A stretch of 64,000 nt of DNA from Clostridium sp. AN503 (GTDB lineage: Bacteria > Bacillota > Clostridia > Lachnospirales > Lachnospiraceae), in NCBI RefSeq assembly GCF_040719375.1, contig NZ_JBFDTP010000002.1, positions 3,179,688 through 3,243,687 of the forward strand, given 5' to 3'. Position 1 is the first letter of the stretch, and the number at the start of each line of letters is the position of its first letter. The notes under the pieces are model-generated. The model was not told the DNA's origin and did no database searches. It was given only the letters and a program-made list of their open reading frames with translations. This document shows, piece by piece, positions 7,936-16,536 of this stretch. Made by a program: the position numbers and the translations under genes.

Positions 7936-8910
7936 ATGTATACATATGCCTGGTATCACTGGCTGACTTTTTTTTATCTGTATTGTTTTTTTGGATGGAT
8001 ATTTGAATCCACCTATGTCTCTCTGAAAAAGCGGCATTTTGTCAACCGTGGCTTCCTGAGACTGCCCATGCTGCCGCTGTATGGGACCGGCGCCGTGATG
8101 ATGCTGTGGGTCTCTCTTCCGGTAAAGGACAATCTGTTTTTGGTGTACCTTTCCGGCGTTATCGCTGCAACCATACTAGAATACATCACCGGTTACCTGA
8201 TGGAACAGCTTTTTAAAGTCCGTTACTGGGACTACAGCAACCAGCCTTTCAATCTGAACGGGTATATCTGTCTCAGTTCCTCGGTTGCCTGGGGATTTTT
8301 GACCATTTTTATGACAGAGGTGATTCATACCCCCATTGAGCATCTGGTACTGAACCTGGCTCCTGCCGCGGAAGGCGTCTTCCTGATAATCGTCAGTATC
8401 CTGTTCATATATGATACGGTCCTCTCCACCAGAGAAGCCCTCAATCTGGCGCACGCTCTGGAAGCCATCACAAAGCTCCGCTCCGAGCTGGAGGAACTTC
8501 AGGTACAGCTTGCCCTCCTGAAGGCAGAGGCATCCCAGAATGTCCTAAGCATTACCGGCTCTGTCCGGGATACGGTCAAGGAAACGGTCCGGGAAGCCTT
8601 AAAAGACTCTGTAATGGAACCGGTAGTGGAATCTGTCGTGGAATCTGCGCTTGCACACAAGGAAGCGTTTGATGCGCGCAAGGAGGCATTCGATGCACGG
8701 AGGGAAGCCCTCGGAATGCGGAAGGAATCCATCGAAGCCCGGATCTCTGCTTTATCTGTGAAGCTTTCTGAAAAGAAAGAATCCCTGCGGCTTGGCATGG
8801 ACATCCGCCGTCCCTCCATCCTGCGACGAAACCCGGGAGCTGTCTCCAACCGTTTTGCAGCTGCCTTAAAGGAACTGCACAGCTCCTGGGAATCACGAAA
8901 AAACGACTGA
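7936..8910 (+). CDS. CmpB-type (putative ABC transporter type IV) membrane protein with coiled-coil tail
   Basis: The first ~165 residues match the PF06541-type 'putative ABC-transporter' membrane family: WYHWLTFFYLYCFFGWIFES, VNRGFLRLPMLPLYG, GYLMEQLFKVRYWDYS, and about five hydrophobic helices. The second half is hydrophilic and helical, with charged heptads and near-tandem repeats (KEAFDAR, REALGMR) likely forming a coiled coil in the cytoplasm. ATG 7936 is preferred: GAAAGGA lies 8 bases upstream, better placed than the in-frame ATG at 7909. Its role is not established; no ATPase partner is adjacent. Confidence 0.75.
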   Translation: MYTYAWYHWLTFFYLYCFFGWIFESTYVSLKKRHFVNRGFLRLPMLPLYGTGAVMMLWVSLPVKDNLFLVYLSGVIAATILEYITGYLMEQLFKVRYWDYSNQPFNLNGYICLSSSVAWGFLTIFMTEVIHTPIEHLVLNLAPAAEGVFLIIVSILFIYDTVLSTREALNLAHALEAITKLRSELEELQVQLALLKAEASQNVLSITGSVRDTVKETVREALKDSVMEPVVESVVESALAHKEAFDARKEAFDARREALGMRKESIEARISALSVKLSEKKESLRLGMDIRRPSILRRNPGAVSNRFAAALKELHSSWESRKND

Positions 8911-8913
8911 TGT

Positions 8914-9561
8914 TCACAAAAAACTGATCTGCTCATACTCCGCCTGTTTATCCAGCTCAGGCGGAGTTTTTGTAAGGATTGGCGCAAGCTTTGCCTCCTC
9001 ACTCAGCCAGAGCATTGCTTCGTCCTTTTCCAGGATCAACGGCATGCGGTCATGGGTCTGCTTCATCGAAGCATTCGCCTGGGTTGTCAATATCACAAAA
9101 TGCGGCCCATCCTCGAACTGATCATAAAAACCGGCCATATATAAAACCGGCTCATCCTTTCTCAGAAAAGTGATCTTTTCCTTCGCCCGGTTCCATTCGT
9201 AAAACTGCCGCGCCGGAATCACAATCCGATGAAGGGCGAGGCCATTTCGGAACATGCGCTTTTCTGCCGCAGTTTCTGATCGGGCATTGAATATCAGACT
9301 CCCTTTCTGTAAACCGGGAAATCCCCAGCGAAGCCACCTGGTATGCGCTCCGTCCTGGTCATATACCAATACCGGCGCCAGATCGCCCGGATGCAGATCA
9401 CAAGGATGCAGACCTTGGAAATGTGGGTCTTCGGGTGTCTCGTTCCCCGGAAAATCCGCTCCACCTGGCGAACGCTTTCCGCGCATCATGCCATTTATCT
9501 CCTCCAACAGCTTCTCTGTCTCCCGGAATGTTGACTCATCCACATAATAACGTCCACACAT
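8914..9561 (-). CDS. SRAP-family abasic-site protein (YedK/HMCES-like)
   Basis: SRAP proteins form a covalent thiazolidine crosslink to abasic sites in single-stranded DNA through Cys2 and so protect stalled forks. The protein begins MCGRYY with the required Cys2 and contains FNARSETAAEKRMF (active-site Asn), IPARQFYEW (Glu) and THDRMPLIL (active-site His). It is 215 residues, a usual length, with a short insertion rich in Pro/Gly/His at about 30-60. It is the last gene of a unit with the Y-family polymerase and a small protein, 43 bases after the latter, under the LexA-boxed promoter. AAGGAGA precedes the ATG. Confidence 0.9.
   Translation of the reverse strand: MCGRYYVDESTFRETEKLLEEINGMMRGKRSPGGADFPGNETPEDPHFQGLHPCDLHPGDLAPVLVYDQDGAHTRWLRWGFPGLQKGSLIFNARSETAAEKRMFRNGLALHRIVIPARQFYEWNRAKEKITFLRKDEPVLYMAGFYDQFEDGPHFVILTTQANASMKQTHDRMPLILEKDEAMLWLSEEAKLAPILTKTPPELDKQAEYEQISFL
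8937..8971 (+). terminator. terminator lying inside the convergent SRAP gene
   Basis: A 10-bp stem ACTCCGCCTG/CAGGCGGAGT (8937-8946 with 8958-8967) followed by T5 terminates the rightward gene ending at 8910. It is formed by the last codons of the leftward SRAP gene, so the two transcription units overlap at their 3' ends. Confidence 0.7.
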
Positions 9562-9604
9562 AACAGATCTCCTTCCCCCGGCAATATACTTTGTGGCCGC
9601 CTCT

Positions 9605-9919
9605 CTATGGCAATACCATCACCCACCGGCACGCTTCTATATAGAATATTAACTTAATTTCGTGTAATAATCCACCAATGATTGCACGGCAGCAATATTC
9701 TTTGGATGGAATGCCGGCATAATTCTTGTCCTCACTGCTGATGATCTCCGAGATCGCCACGCTTTGGAGCGCCCCGTCATCCCCTTCAAACTTGAACGAA
9801 AGGGGACGCGGAGAGCCTGTACTGGTAAACCAGATCTTGCATGCTATGGCAATCTGTCTTCCCCGTACATTGCCGCTGTCCAGTTCTCTCACATTGGTCC
9901 CTATTCCAAACGCTGACAT
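9605..9919 (-). CDS. small conserved protein of the SOS operon, function unknown
   Basis: A 104-residue protein with the segments ELDSGNVRGRQIAIACKIWF, SPRPLSFKFEGDDG and a C-terminal IIGGLLHEIKLIFY. I recall this sequence type as a frequent companion of DNA polymerase IV genes in clostridia but know of no assigned function. It looks beta-rich with no transmembrane helix or signal. It sits between dinB (39 bases upstream) and the SRAP gene (43 bases downstream), so it is likely SOS-induced. A clamp, polymerase or DNA-lesion accessory role is a guess from context. Confidence 0.7.
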   Translation of the reverse strand: MSAFGIGTNVRELDSGNVRGRQIAIACKIWFTSTGSPRPLSFKFEGDDGALQSVAISEIISSEDKNYAGIPSKEYCCRAIIGGLLHEIKLIFYIEACRWVMVLP

Positions 9920-9958
9920 GTCCGTTCCCCTTTCTGTTCCGTATCTTTCTGTCCTGCA

Positions 9959-11218
9959 TTAATCGAGCTTCTCTGTACGGTAATCCACACTCCGGCGTTC
10001 TCTGGATATTCCCCCGCTCATATGGTCTATCTCACCCACCAGAAAAGAGGCGCGCATGACCGCATCATTGCCATACCGCTTCCGGATGGTATCGATGGTC
10101 CGGTCCAATCGTTCCAGCTTCTCATAATCTACCGGATCAAACAGCCCGATCTGCCGGTTTTTCTCCTTCGAGACCTTCATGGTATGGATGCCCAGATGGC
10201 GGATCGGTACGCCATCCCACGCCTCATCAAATGCACGGCAGGCTGCCTGCCAGATCTCTCCGGTAATATCCGTAGCAGCACCGAGAGTGATCTGGTGTCC
10301 CCAGGTCTCAAGCCTGTAATTGCGAATGCTGACTGCCACCACGCCAATCTTCACTTCGTCTGCCCTCAGCCGCGCCGCTACGGTCTCCGCCAAAGCCAGA
10401 AGCACCTGCTTTGCCGTACCGCTGTCCGTCACATCAAAGGCGATGGTCGTACTGTTGCCGTAGCCCTTGTTCGCCTCCGGCTCCGCCAAAACCTCGCTCA
10501 CATCAATCCCATTGGCAAAGCTCCAGATAATCTCCCCATGCTTGTGCATGTGCGCCCGCAAAATAGCAGGATCTGTCTGTGCAAGCTGTCCTATGGTACG
10601 AATCCCCATGGAATGCAGTTTCTTCTCTGTGGCGCGGCCCACATAAAATAAATCCCTTACCGGCAGCGGCCATAGTTTCTCCGGCAGCTCCTCCGGAAAC
10701 AGCGTGTGAGTCCTGTCCGGCTTCCTCAGCTCGGAAGCCATCTTCGCCGTCAGCTTGTTGCTTCCCACTCCGATATTTACCGTAAAACCCAGCGTGTCAC
10801 GGATTCTTTCCCGGATCTCATCTGCCGTGCGCCGTGGATCTCCAAACAGATTCCCACTGCCTGTCATATCCATGTATGCCTCGTCAATGGAATACTGTTC
10901 AACCGCCGGACTATACTGGCGCAGCACATTGATAAACGCCTCGGAGGAACGCTGGTACAAGTTATAGTTGGGCGGCACCAGATACAGCTCCGGACACTTC
11001 CGCAGCGCCTCCGGCACAGCCTGGCCTGTCTGAATCCCATACTTCTTTGCCGGAATCGACTTGGCCAGGATGATCCCGTGCCGCTTCGTCACATCTCCGC
11101 CTACTGCGGAAGGAATCGTCCTTAAGTCCAGCCGCGCCCCCAGATGGCGCAGGCGGTACACCGCTTCCCAGCTTAAAAATGCAGAATTCACATCCACATG
11201 AAACACTACTGTCTGCAT
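9959..11218 (-). CDS. dinB: Y-family DNA polymerase (DinB / Pol IV-like)
   Basis: A translesion polymerase that copies damaged template with low fidelity. The 419 residues show the Y-family palm: first metal ligand Asp9 in FHVDVNSAF, then the catalytic YSIDEAY (Asp112, Glu113), followed by VNIGVGSNKLTAKMASE, a helix-hairpin-helix thumb (VGRATEKKLHSMGIRTIGQL) and the little-finger domain. The C-terminus has no clear QxxLF-type clamp motif, although QIGLF occurs at about residue 370. It is the first gene of a three-gene operon with a strong promoter and a LexA box; GAGGAGG precedes the ATG. Confidence 0.93.
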   Translation of the reverse strand: MQTVVFHVDVNSAFLSWEAVYRLRHLGARLDLRTIPSAVGGDVTKRHGIILAKSIPAKKYGIQTGQAVPEALRKCPELYLVPPNYNLYQRSSEAFINVLRQYSPAVEQYSIDEAYMDMTGSGNLFGDPRRTADEIRERIRDTLGFTVNIGVGSNKLTAKMASELRKPDRTHTLFPEELPEKLWPLPVRDLFYVGRATEKKLHSMGIRTIGQLAQTDPAILRAHMHKHGEIIWSFANGIDVSEVLAEPEANKGYGNSTTIAFDVTDSGTAKQVLLALAETVAARLRADEVKIGVVAVSIRNYRLETWGHQITLGAATDITGEIWQAACRAFDEAWDGVPIRHLGIHTMKVSKEKNRQIGLFDPVDYEKLERLDRTIDTIRKRYGNDAVMRASFLVGEIDHMSGGISRERRSVDYRTEKLD

Positions 11219-11243
11219 TGCCTGCGCCTCCTCTTACTATTTT

Positions 11244-11257
11244 AGAACATCTGTTCG
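11244..11257 (-). promoter_or_regulatory. LexA operator of the dinB operon
   Basis: GAAC-ATCT-GTTC (11245-11256) matches the Firmicute LexA box core GAAC-N4-GTTC, with flanking C on one side. It lies 11 bases downstream of the -10 box, covering the transcription start region, where a bound repressor would block initiation. Confidence 0.8.
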
Positions 11258-11268
11258 ATTTCAGTTTT

Positions 11269-11297
11269 ATTATAGTCCTGAACTCAGTGGATGTCAA
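11269..11297 (-). promoter_or_regulatory. consensus promoter of the dinB-SRAP operon
   Basis: On the minus strand TTGACA (11292-11297), a 17-base spacer and TATAAT (11269-11274): a perfect sigma-A consensus. The -35 overlaps the last codons of the upstream coiled-coil gene. Confidence 0.85.
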
Positions 11298-12468
11298 TGG
11301 GAATGGATGGAATCCGCAGTCTGCCCCTGTGCACATATAATATCATCTGTCCCTGTCCTCTTATGGCTTCGTGCTCCAGTCTATCAAGCCTTGCTTCCAG
11401 CATATCCGTCTCCTGGCGCAGCTGTATCAGTTCCCAACGCAGCTGTGTCAGTTCCCGGCGCAGACGTTTCTGTTCCCGGCGCAGACGTTCCAGCCGTCCT
11501 TCCATCTCCTGAACACGGCGCTCCAGTTCCTCTTCACAGACCGCGGCCTGTTCCGATTTCTCCGTGTCTGCCGCGTCTGTCACTCCTGACTCCGCCGGCC
11601 CTGGTTCCACCACCTCTGATTCCGGTTCCTCCAGAAAACTCTGCGCCCACTCCTGCAGAATCGGTAAAAACGAAAGCATCATAAAATCCATATGGACCGG
11701 GATCTGCAGATCTTCTGCCAGCACCAGCCCCATGACTCCTGCTGACAGATAATATAATGGATCCGCCCCATCCTCCGGTTCCATCTCAGCCATGATTTCC
11801 TGAAACTCTTTTCCACCAATCCCCTCTCTCTGCTTTACATATTTCCTCACACGTTTATATCCGCCGGATGCGATCCTGATAAAGGATTCATATGCCCCCT
11901 TATTCCCATTTTCTGCCCGGGCCTGTTCTAAGAGTCCGATACAGAGCATGGCATCCAGTCTCTGATGTTCCGGAAACCACCGTATCAGCGGACTATCGCA
12001 ATATACAGACTCCTGGTAGGCCTGGCAACACGCTTCGCCCCGTTCTTCCATACAGTCCATAAGCCGTTTCCTGCACCGGTCGCTCTCCAGGACTGCATAC
12101 ACCAAAAAACCTGTAATGTCGATCGTGATCTCCTCCTGCTCCCACTCCAGGACTTTTTCTGCCCGCGCTTTCATGTGAGAGGCCTGATCATTCAGCCACT
12201 TCTCAATCCTGCCCTCCTGCGCTAATCTGTCATAAACTTTTTCTAATCCCTCATCGTCTAACCGGGTCACAGAAGTTATCCGCATACCAAATTCTTTCAT
12301 GAGGAGCTCCTGGCACTCCTCCGGGACAGACATACCTCCTGTTCCCATCTCCTTCATCTTCTCGATCACGAGCCTGCGGGTCGCTTCATTGGAAAGAAAA
12401 CACTTCATCAGCATCAATTTTGCATTTACCCTGCAGCTTAAACCTGTTTTGATCATCTTTTTACCCAT
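11284..12468 (-). CDS. uncharacterised protein with C-terminal coiled coil
   Basis: A 394-residue protein that I do not recognise. The N-terminal ~270 residues are mixed helical with several Cys (CRKRLMDCMEERGEACCQ) and a final hydrophobic stretch (ADPLYYLSAGVMGLVLAED). An acidic linker (about 285-310) leads to a long coiled coil, about 310-370, made of ELERRVQEMEGRLERL and RRELTQLRWELIQLRQE heptads. The basic C-terminus ends RIPSIPIDIH. The ATG at 12468 is preceded by GAGGAGG. It is upstream of dinB but that gene has its own promoter inside this gene's end. A short array of degenerate repeats lies in front of it. Confidence 0.7.
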   Translation of the reverse strand: MGKKMIKTGLSCRVNAKLMLMKCFLSNEATRRLVIEKMKEMGTGGMSVPEECQELLMKEFGMRITSVTRLDDEGLEKVYDRLAQEGRIEKWLNDQASHMKARAEKVLEWEQEEITIDITGFLVYAVLESDRCRKRLMDCMEERGEACCQAYQESVYCDSPLIRWFPEHQRLDAMLCIGLLEQARAENGNKGAYESFIRIASGGYKRVRKYVKQREGIGGKEFQEIMAEMEPEDGADPLYYLSAGVMGLVLAEDLQIPVHMDFMMLSFLPILQEWAQSFLEEPESEVVEPGPAESGVTDAADTEKSEQAAVCEEELERRVQEMEGRLERLRREQKRLRRELTQLRWELIQLRQETDMLEARLDRLEHEAIRGQGQMILYVHRGRLRIPSIPIDIH

Positions 12469-12486
12469 ACTTTTTCCTCCTCTGGA

Positions 12487-12544
12487 TTTTTAGAATGCAT
12501 CCGAATTTTTAGAATGCACCTGAACGTTAGAATGTTTCCGAATG
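12487..12544. repeat. three degenerate 18-19-bp direct repeats upstream of the coiled-coil gene
   Basis: The core TTAGAATG recurs at 12490, 12509 and 12527, each followed by a CATCCGAA/CACCTGAA/TTTCCGAA-like tail. They lie 20-75 bases upstream of the ATG at 12468, where a regulator could bind in tandem. The rest of the gap to 12828 holds only weak ACTGCAAAA-like repeats and AT-rich sequence. Confidence 0.5.
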
Positions 12545-12827
12545 TCTGGATTTTGAGAAATAAAACGGTTCCTGCCAGCGCCAGACTTACACACGCAGAA
12601 ACGTACTGCAAAAACACATACTGCAAAACACATAACACAAAAACACTTACTGGTAAAACTGCTGCAAAACACCTCATGAATCGCCCGCGAACACCGCGAA
12701 TGAAAAAAGATGAAACTGGAATCCCGATGGAAAGGATTTCCTTCGGAAGACTGTTTTTAAAGTATAAATGGTTTTATTTGAAATGTCAACTATGTTTTTA
12801 AACATCACTATATATATCACTACATAC

Positions 12828-12870
12828 AAACGCTGCAAAACAAAAATGTTCTTCTGTTTTGCAGCGTTTT
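12828..12870 (-). terminator. terminator after the HD-Hsp90-like gene
   Basis: A stem of about 15 bp (AAACGCTGCAAAACA, 12828-12842, with TGTTTTGCAGCGTTT, 12855-12869) begins 8 bases past the stop of the leftward gene. The T-run is weak. Confidence 0.75.
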
Positions 12871-12877
12871 AAAGCAC

Positions 12878-15800
12878 TCATTCTTTTACAGCTTTACCGT
12901 GCTCCTGCTCCGCGGCCCCTCCTTTTGAAAACTGTTCCTTCACCATGCTCTTATTCTTATAGAGCAACTGCCAGAAATCTTCCAGGAATGCCTGATATTC
13001 CGCCCGCACAACCGCCTCCATTTCTTCAGGATTATCCACCATGGCATATCTCAATTTCAGGATATACCGTATGCATTTTTTCATCTGACGGCTTGTCATT
13101 ACAGCTTCTACCAGCTCATTTCCCACATCCACCCCTTTTTCAATCCCCACCTTCAGGATATTGGCAGTATCCTTGTCAAACGGTGAAAGAATATACCAGC
13201 GGATACAATAATCCAGGCTCGCAGTCAGATTGCTGCCCTTTCGGAATGTATGAGGATACCGCGGTAAGATCAGTTTTGAAAAACTGGCATTTGGTTTAAA
13301 CACCTTCTTCTGGAGCGACGCATAGTCCACACGGTCCTTCTGATTCCCGTATGCATCCAGCGCTTTCATATAATCATACAGCCTGGCCGCCTCCGACATA
13401 TGGATAGCGCTCACCTCATTTCCAGGCTTAAACAGACGGAAATAATACATAAGTTTTAAATCCCGGCTGTTGAGGATTTTTTCAATATGTACCAGCCGGT
13501 GGGGAAGATGCTTCACCAAATCCAGCTCGATCTCCGTCACCTCCTGATCCTCCGTCTCCGGTTTTGTCGCCATGAACTTCATTGGCAGGTCCAGATTGGC
13601 GCGGAACAGTCTTTTATCATCCCAGAAATAAGTCACAGGGATCTTATCTTTCCCCAGTACATAACCGGATTCCTCCAAAAAACCTTGATACAGCTCTATA
13701 AATTTCTGGAAACGTTCCGGCGGCACATTCTGGTAAAACAGCAGGACCAACGACAGCAGGCGCTCCGGATGCTCCTTAAAATTATTCTTTTCCTTTTTCT
13801 TCCCCTTCCCCGCTTCCTTTTCCAGCTCCCCTCTGTTTTTCTTTTCTTCTCTCTCTTTTGATTCATAAAGCATGCAAAAATATTCACACCATTTCTCCAT
13901 GATATCTTTGCAGACTGTCATCAATTCTTCCTCATTGATGGCGCCTTCCCGAAGACTGTCGCGATCAATATTTAAGTACTTGGACGCATCCTCATCCAGT
14001 ATCAGGATATCCCAATACAGAAATCCCGCATGGAGACGCCCCGAACGGTTCGTTGGCTGATAAATAGCAGTCACATCAGAAATCTTGTTGAATTTGTAGC
14101 TGATCTGATACAAATTCTGTACTGCTTCCGGAAGATATACCTGCTTCACACCATCCCGCTCCACGATCGTACATGGACGGATGGTGAGGTGATAACAGCG
14201 GTTATTCTTTTGATCCCAGTAAAAAGCCATGTTTTCTATGAAATTATATGGACTCTTTTCTGTTTTTAGTGATGAAGGGTACAATTCGCCAAACGGCAGT
14301 ACCTCTTTTTTTGAGTCTCCCATCTTCATCACCGGGCTGAAAAAGCTTCTGCGCATAGTCATCTTTCTGCTTTTATCGATCGTTCCATCTTTTTCAATTG
14401 TGACAAACTGATAAAAAATATTAAAATAATCATATTGGGATGATTTCAGCTTATCCTCACAGACATGTCCCAGTTCTGCCGAAAGCATATCCAGTGTTCC
14501 GCCCTCGTCAAACTCCAGATCATAGTAAATAAAAGGACCTCCTCCTGCTCCCCTGCTCCCATGCATCAGTTTGTTTCTGTCAATGGCAATCTTTGCATTT
14601 GTCCCCGGCACTGAATTATCGTAGTACAGTCCATCCTCGTTGGGCGGAACCGGACGAGTCGCGATTTTTCCTTTGCTTTGCAGTGAGATCAGCCGTTCCG
14701 AGCAATTATGCTGTCTCGTGTAGAATTCTACACAGTCTGTCATCTGGAACACCGACTGAAGCCCAATACCAAACGCACCAGCCGGTTTCATCCATCCAGG
14801 CATACTTCCCAGAAGTTCCCGGAAACGCTCATTTTCTTCCCTGCTGGAACCGATATCCGCTATGTATTCCACATCGCTCGGCGTAATGCCAATCCCTTTA
14901 TCCTTGACAACAAAGAATACCTTATCCTCTTTTTTATCCTGAATCACTTCTACTGTGATGTCGTAATTTCCAAAAATACTGTACCGCTTTTCATCCAGCA
15001 AATCCATAAATTCCAATCCAGTCTTCGCGGTGTTTTTGGACAGTTCAAACGAAACGTAACGATTCTGAACAATATCATACCAGAGCTGCAAAAGCGATGC
15101 ATCCACCGCATTCTGGACCAGCTCCCGGATTCCTGCATAGCGGTCCCCGTAGATATTGGCTCCCTGCAAAAGCTTCATAACCCGGTCCTGGGACATCTGC
15201 ATTTTTCTTTTGACGGATGAATATGGCCCTCCATCCACAATGATATTGATCTTGATATTGCTGGGCGGACGCCCAAAATCCGGTTGTGCAATCGCATTCC
15301 AGTTTGCTACCAGATTATCACATTCTTCTTTCAGCCAGCTGGTCCATTCGCTTACCAGGCCGGCGACCTCATATCCTTCCTGCCCCCTGCCGCAATCCGC
15401 CCTGATCTCAATCCTTTCCGGGGTAATCAGAAGGTGGGATACGGCCTCGTGCTTTTTATAATGAATCCCGGAAAGTCTGGGAATGATACTGCAGTCTCTC
15501 GCGGTTTCCCGGGCAAACCACAGTGGAAAACGGCCATTATCCAAATCCAGAAGGTCTCCCAATCTCAGCATGGCCGCAATAAATCTGGGATGAAATTCGT
15601 CCCCCGCCATCCCGTCAGCCCTGTCTGAAAGTTCAAAGACAGAGCTCATGGGCTGTCCATGACACATGCATATTTCTACAATCCCCTCAGATCCCTTAAT
15701 AAATCGGTTCTTTACATATCCCTGGAACAAGCCCTGAAAATCATCCCCGATATTCAGCACGCCTCTCCAGTGAAGCGGTCTCAGATACATCTGTACCGTC

Positions 15801-16300
15801 ATCATAATAGAAAGATACATGTCCTGTAAGGAACACTTTGTTTTCATTTCGTTTAGATATTCCAGCAGATTCTTTACCGCCCACAAGTCCTCGTCTTCCA
15901 GTCCTGCGGAATTTTTCTCTGTATCCCTCAAAAAATCTTTAAATTTATCACTGCCAAGGATGTTATAAACTTTGTTAAATGTCTGCGCCATACCATAATC
16001 ATGTGCATACGCACAGGCAAGGAGCATAAAGGTATCGGTAGCTGAGAGCCGACGGATCCTCTCCTCGCCAAGAAACCGCTCGATAGCCTGGATAATCGTA
16101 CGGCTGTGACTTGCATCATGAAGACTGTAATTTACAAAAACATTTCGAGAATAAATCATTTCATCCTCAATATGTTTTTTTAACATGACCCATAAGCTGT
16201 GCAGCTCTTTCACTGAGTCATAACATTCCCTGAGCTCCTCAAAATGCTGCTCTAATGTCAATGGCATATTATATGCACAAAAATCATCCGTACAAGTCAT
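12878..16300 (-). CDS. HD-domain protein fused to an Hsp90-like (GHKL) ATPase
   Basis: A 1140-residue protein. An N-terminal HD phosphohydrolase-like domain carries SLHDASHSRTI (about 58-68) and ACAYAHDYGMA (about 92-102). A GHKL ATPase module follows, with the HtpG-like N-box RELVQNAVDA (about 398), VKDKGIGITPSDV (about 468) and the lid motif GAFGIGLQSV (about 510). The last ~600 residues are mixed alpha/beta with a Lys/Glu-rich linker near 810-830 and no recognised domain. The architecture links nucleotide or signal hydrolysis to a chaperone-like ATPase; such large HD-Hsp90 proteins are seen singly and have no settled function, with stress or phage response plausible. It is monocistronic and flanked by AT-rich sequence. 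GGGGGTGG precedes the ATG. Confidence 0.8.
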   Translation of the reverse strand: MTCTDDFCAYNMPLTLEQHFEELRECYDSVKELHSLWVMLKKHIEDEMIYSRNVFVNYSLHDASHSRTIIQAIERFLGEERIRRLSATDTFMLLACAYAHDYGMAQTFNKVYNILGSDKFKDFLRDTEKNSAGLEDEDLWAVKNLLEYLNEMKTKCSLQDMYLSIMMTVQMYLRPLHWRGVLNIGDDFQGLFQGYVKNRFIKGSEGIVEICMCHGQPMSSVFELSDRADGMAGDEFHPRFIAAMLRLGDLLDLDNGRFPLWFARETARDCSIIPRLSGIHYKKHEAVSHLLITPERIEIRADCGRGQEGYEVAGLVSEWTSWLKEECDNLVANWNAIAQPDFGRPPSNIKINIIVDGGPYSSVKRKMQMSQDRVMKLLQGANIYGDRYAGIRELVQNAVDASLLQLWYDIVQNRYVSFELSKNTAKTGLEFMDLLDEKRYSIFGNYDITVEVIQDKKEDKVFFVVKDKGIGITPSDVEYIADIGSSREENERFRELLGSMPGWMKPAGAFGIGLQSVFQMTDCVEFYTRQHNCSERLISLQSKGKIATRPVPPNEDGLYYDNSVPGTNAKIAIDRNKLMHGSRGAGGGPFIYYDLEFDEGGTLDMLSAELGHVCEDKLKSSQYDYFNIFYQFVTIEKDGTIDKSRKMTMRRSFFSPVMKMGDSKKEVLPFGELYPSSLKTEKSPYNFIENMAFYWDQKNNRCYHLTIRPCTIVERDGVKQVYLPEAVQNLYQISYKFNKISDVTAIYQPTNRSGRLHAGFLYWDILILDEDASKYLNIDRDSLREGAINEEELMTVCKDIMEKWCEYFCMLYESKEREEKKNRGELEKEAGKGKKKEKNNFKEHPERLLSLVLLFYQNVPPERFQKFIELYQGFLEESGYVLGKDKIPVTYFWDDKRLFRANLDLPMKFMATKPETEDQEVTEIELDLVKHLPHRLVHIEKILNSRDLKLMYYFRLFKPGNEVSAIHMSEAARLYDYMKALDAYGNQKDRVDYASLQKKVFKPNASFSKLILPRYPHTFRKGSNLTASLDYCIRWYILSPFDKDTANILKVGIEKGVDVGNELVEAVMTSRQMKKCIRYILKLRYAMVDNPEEMEAVVRAEYQAFLEDFWQLLYKNKSMVKEQFSKGGAAEQEHGKAVKE

Positions 16301-16443
16301 ATTTCCACCCCCGTTTCTATGATCATGCCTCAGATATGGTTACAATATATCATTATAAATATATTATAATATTTAATTGTTTCCAAATAGGTCCATTTTC
16401 TCCCCCTAAATACACGTTTTCAGGATAAAAAAACAATAAAAAG

Positions 16444-16483
16444 CGGCAGGCCGCATAGCTTTTCCCTGCCATGCGGCCCGCCG
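16444..16483 (-). terminator. terminator of the dehydratase operon
   Basis: Stem CGGCAGGCCGCAT (16444-16456) pairs with ATGCGGCCCGCCG (16471-16483, one mismatch). On the minus strand it is followed by TTTTTATTGTTTTTTT. Confidence 0.85.
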
Positions 16484-16536
16484 TATCCATTTATCAAATC
16501 CGGCAGAATTTGAATTTTACTTTTTATTTGGCAAAC

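Noticed and set aside
12453..12801. Short open frames between 12.45 and 12.80 kb
   Set aside because: They consist of low-complexity repeats on both strands without ribosome sites or homology.
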